From contig NZ_LDJM01000017.1 in NCBI RefSeq assembly GCF_001431485.1, positions 1-64,000 on the forward strand: DNA of 64,000 nt. The letters run 5' to 3'. Below the pieces are notes generated by a model. The model was not told where the DNA came from and made no database searches. It saw only the letters and a program-made list of their open reading frames with translations. Origin of the DNA: Stenotrophomonas ginsengisoli. Its GTDB lineage: Bacteria > Pseudomonadota > Gammaproteobacteria > Xanthomonadales > Xanthomonadaceae. This document shows positions 60,828 to 64,000 of the stretch, piece by piece. The position numbers were made by a program, and so were the translations under genes. Numbering within the stretch: the first letter of the stretch is position 1; the number at the start of each line of letters is the position of its first letter.

Positions 60828-61469
60828 ATGGACCTGACCGATACCCAGCAGGCGATCCTGGCTCTGATCGCCGACACCATTGCCGCTGACGGGCTGCCGC
60901 CCTCGCAGACGGAGATCGCCCGCGCTTTCGGTTTCAAGAGCGTGCGGGCCGCGCAGTACCACCTGGAGGCGCTGGAGCAGGCCGGGGCGATCGAGCGCCT
61001 GCCGGGCAAGATGCGCGGTATCCGCGTGCTGGCCCCGGTGGCCGCTGCGGCAGATGTGCCGCTGGCCGCGGCCAACGATGACAGCGTGCTGCGCCTGCCG
61101 ATCCTGGGCCGGGTCGCCGCCGGGCTGCCGATCGGGGCGGACCTGCCCAGCGATGACTATGTGGTGCTGGACAAGGTGTTCTTCTCGCCGGCGCCGGATT
61201 ACCTGCTCAAGGTGCAGGGCGATTCGATGATCGATGAAGGCATCTTCGATGGCGACCTGATCGGTGTGCACCGTACCCGTGATGCCCGCTCCGGGCAGAT
61301 CGTGGTGGCCCGTATCGACGAGGAGATCACCGTCAAACTGCTGAAGATGGGCAAGGACCGCATCCGCCTGCTGCCGCGCAATCCCGACTACGCACCGATT
61401 GAAGTCCTGCCTGACCAGGATTTCGCCATCGAGGGCCTGTATTGCGGGCTGCTGCGGCCCAATCGCTGA
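60828..61469 (+). CDS. lexA: SOS repressor LexA (LexA1 type)
   Basis: LexA represses DNA-damage genes until RecA filaments trigger its self-cleavage. The 213-residue product has an N-terminal winged helix (about 1-70, PPSQTEIARAFGFKSVRAAQ). The cleavage site is A98-G99 in VAAG, and the catalytic dyad is S133 (QGDSMID) and K170 (ITVKLLK); all are intact. The start ATG at 60828 has no ribosome site. A TTG at 60792 is part of the -35 and is rejected. recA follows after 178 bases. Confidence 0.95.
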   Translation: MDLTDTQQAILALIADTIAADGLPPSQTEIARAFGFKSVRAAQYHLEALEQAGAIERLPGKMRGIRVLAPVAAAADVPLAAANDDSVLRLPILGRVAAGLPIGADLPSDDYVVLDKVFFSPAPDYLLKVQGDSMIDEGIFDGDLIGVHRTRDARSGQIVVARIDEEITVKLLKMGKDRIRLLPRNPDYAPIEVLPDQDFAIEGLYCGLLRPNR

Positions 61470-61647
61470 AATTCCGGCAGACACAAGCCGGCAAATCCCA
61501 CGTTCATCTGCCCGGTTGGCTGCTGGCCGGCCGGGCAGGCGACAATCACAGTAAAACCGGCCGCCAGCGTCTCAGCCTGTGCGATGGACGCTGCCTACAC
61601 TGGCCGGGAAGCAACAAACTCACTGACAAACTTCAAGGAACACCACG

Positions 61648-62673
61648 ATGGACGAGAACAAGAAGCGCGCGCTGGCCGCCGCCCTGGGCCAGATCGAAAA
61701 GCAGTTCGGCAAGGGCTCGGTGATGCGCATGGGCGACCGCGTGGTGGAGCAGGTGGAAGTGGTTCCCACCGGCTCGCTGATGCTGGACATTGCCCTGGGC
61801 ATCGGCGGCCTGCCCAAGGGCCGCGTGGTGGAAATCTATGGCCCGGAATCCTCGGGCAAGACCACCCTGACCCTGCAGGCCATTGCCGAATGCCAGAAGC
61901 TTGGTGGCACCGCCGCCTTCATCGATGCCGAGCATGCGCTGGACCCGATCTATGCGGCCAAGCTGGGCGTCAATGTGGACGAGCTGCTGCTGTCCCAGCC
62001 CGATACCGGTGAGCAGGCGCTGGAAATTGCCGACATGCTGGTGCGCTCCGGCTCGGTGGACATCGTGGTCATCGACTCGGTGGCCGCACTGACCCCGAAG
62101 GCGGAAATCGAAGGCGAGATGGGCGATCAGCTGCCGGGCCTGCAGGCCCGCCTGATGAGCCAGGCCCTGCGCAAGCTGACCGGCAACATCAAGCGCTCCA
62201 ATACCCTGGTGATCTTCATCAACCAGCTGCGCATGAAGATCGGCGTGATGATGCCGGGCCAGAGCCCGGAAACCACCACCGGCGGCAACGCGCTGAAGTT
62301 CTATGCCTCGGTGCGTCTGGATATCCGCCGCATCGGCTCGATCAAGCGTGGCGATGAAATCATCGGCAACCAGACCCGCATCAAGGTCATCAAGAACAAG
62401 CTGGCTCCGCCGTTCAAGCAGGTGGTCACCGAAATCCTCTACGGCGAAGGCATCTCGCGTGAGGGCGAGCTGATCGAGATGGGCGTGGACGCCAAGCTGG
62501 TTGAGAAGGCCGGTGCCTGGTACAGCGTCGGTGACGAGCGCATCGGCCAGGGCAAGGACAATGCCCGTGGCTACCTGCGCGAGCACACCGAACTGGCCGC
62601 CCGCCTGGAAGCGCAGCTGCGCGAGAAGTTCCAGCCGGCCGAAGCCAACCGCGAGGAAGGCGACGAAGAGTAA
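61648..62673 (+). CDS. recA: Recombinase RecA
   Basis: RecA forms filaments on single-stranded DNA, pairs homologous DNA and activates LexA cleavage. The 341-residue product has Walker [20 protein letters not shown], the L2 loop region with [20 protein letters not shown] (seen here as two pieces) and [12 protein letters not shown]. An AAGGAAC site precedes the ATG. The 178-base gap after lexA holds no copy of the lexA operator that I can see. Confidence 0.98.
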   Translation: MDENKKRALAAALGQIEKQFGKGSVMRMGDRVVEQVEVVPTGSLMLDIALGIGGLPKGRVVEIYGPESSGKTTLTLQAIAECQKLGGTAAFIDAEHALDPIYAAKLGVNVDELLLSQPDTGEQALEIADMLVRSGSVDIVVIDSVAALTPKAEIEGEMGDQLPGLQARLMSQALRKLTGNIKRSNTLVIFINQLRMKIGVMMPGQSPETTTGGNALKFYASVRLDIRRIGSIKRGDEIIGNQTRIKVIKNKLAPPFKQVVTEILYGEGISREGELIEMGVDAKLVEKAGAWYSVGDERIGQGKDNARGYLREHTELAARLEAQLREKFQPAEANREEGDEE

Positions 62674-62770
62674 GTCTTTGTGGCTGCCGGGCCGCAGGTG
62701 TTGTCAGTGACGCCTGCGGCCCGGTGGTTGCATTGTTGCCTGCCGCGCAGCGGCAGGGCAGGAGTGCGAT

Positions 62771-63277
62771 GTGTTTGATGAACAGGATCCGCCGACACCC
62801 AAGCGGCGTGGTCGCCGGGTCGAACAGACCCCGATCCAGCGCGCCTTGGGCCTGCTGGTGCGGCGCGAGCATTCGCGCAACGAGCTGACGCGCAAGTTGA
62901 CTGCACGCGGAATCGAGCGTGAAGACGCCGAGGCCGCCGTGGACAAGCTCGCCCAGGCCGGCTGGCAGGATGAAGAGCGCTTCGCCCACAGCCTGGTCCG
63001 CAACCGGGCCGCTGCCGGTTATGGGCCGTTGCATATCCGCGCCGAGCTGGGCATGCACCGCCTGCCCGAGGAGCTGGTGCGCCAGGCCATGGATGATTAC
63101 GACGGCGACTGGGCCGACAATGCCCGTGATCTGGTGCGCCGGCGCTTTGCCGGTGGGCTGGACGATCCGACACGGCGGCGCAAGGCCGCCGACCTGCTGG
63201 CCCGGCGCGGCTTCGGCGGCGATCTGGTGGGGCAGGTGCTGCGCGGCACGGGGCAGGACTGGGACGATCAGGCCTGA
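62771..63277 (+). CDS. recX: RecA regulatory protein RecX
   Basis: RecX caps and inhibits RecA filaments. The 168-residue product has three-helix repeats, with [16 protein letters not shown] and [22 protein letters not shown] typical. I chose the GTG at 62771, preceded by GGAG. It lies 97 bases after recA and is probably co-transcribed. Confidence 0.93.
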   Translation: MFDEQDPPTPKRRGRRVEQTPIQRALGLLVRREHSRNELTRKLTARGIEREDAEAAVDKLAQAGWQDEERFAHSLVRNRAAAGYGPLHIRAELGMHRLPEELVRQAMDDYDGDWADNARDLVRRRFAGGLDDPTRRRKAADLLARRGFGGDLVGQVLRGTGQDWDDQA

Positions 63278-63307
63278 TACCCTTAAGGGCTGAAAATTCC
63301 CTCACGC

Positions 63308-64000
<693 letters not shown>

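Overview
This window is 64 kb of G+C-rich chromosome, almost entirely housekeeping genes. Gene order and sequence fit a gammaproteobacterium of the Xanthomonadaceae/Lysobacteraceae, probably near Stenotrophomonas, Xanthomonas or Pseudoxanthomonas. The best single clue is a perfect 19-bp palindrome upstream of lexA (60807-60825) that matches the known LexA1 operator of Xanthomonas and Xylella. Others are the ubiB-lexA-recA-recX-alaS order and the comEC-exbB-exbD-msbA-lpxK-kdsB order. The genus call is an inference; no database was searched. I see no CRISPR array, prophage, insertion sequence or integrase.

Layout. 1-9.4 kb: initiator tRNA followed by the conserved translation/RNA-decay operon rimP-nusA-infB-rbfA-truB-rpsO-pnp. 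9.5-18.5 kb: comEC, an ExbB/ExbD pair, lipid A/KDO genes msbA-lpxK-kdsB, a small tyrosine phosphatase and a thioredoxin-fold/NHL-repeat protein. 18.5-25 kb: uvrC-pgsA and an expanded tRNA block (five tRNA-Gly, tRNA-Cys), then a divergent, FNR-box-bearing unit (shortened CcoG-like ferredoxin plus small membrane protein versus hemN), then tRNA-Leu. 25-38.3 kb: mixed genes (UDP-sugar dehydrogenase, FMN glutamate-synthase-like protein, flavoprotein, FKBP, TrhO, luciferase-like oxidoreductase, ExoD, CorC-like protein, phosphate transport, parE). 38.5-49.3 kb: pyrG, kdsA and eno, then the conserved ftsB-ispD-ispF-truD-surE-pcm-(exoD)-nlpD series, with no rpoS after nlpD. 49.3-58.2 kb: yhbY/rlmE, ftsH, folP, putP and miaA-hfq-hflX. 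58.2-64 kb: a gene-free stretch with its own terminator, then pncC, a UbiB-family protein, the SOS genes lexA-recA-recX and the start of alaS.

How the genes fit together. The rimP-pnp block makes and matures ribosomes and turns over RNA. msbA, lpxK, kdsB and kdsA (40.6 kb) supply lipid A and KDO for the outer membrane. ftsB and nlpD serve division and septal wall cleavage. lexA, recA, recX and uvrC form the DNA damage response. The hemN/CcoG-like unit points to oxygen-responsive heme and cytochrome oxidase biogenesis.

The points most worth a second look are non-coding or organisational. The tRNA block looks like the E. coli glyW-cysT-leuZ operon, amplified and then split by the hemN module. 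Two perfect FNR boxes lie between the divergent genes. Several -10 elements sit so close to start codons that leaderless mRNAs are likely. An orphan intrinsic terminator downstream of hfq-hflX suggests a small RNA or leader. I found no clear undescribed multi-gene system.
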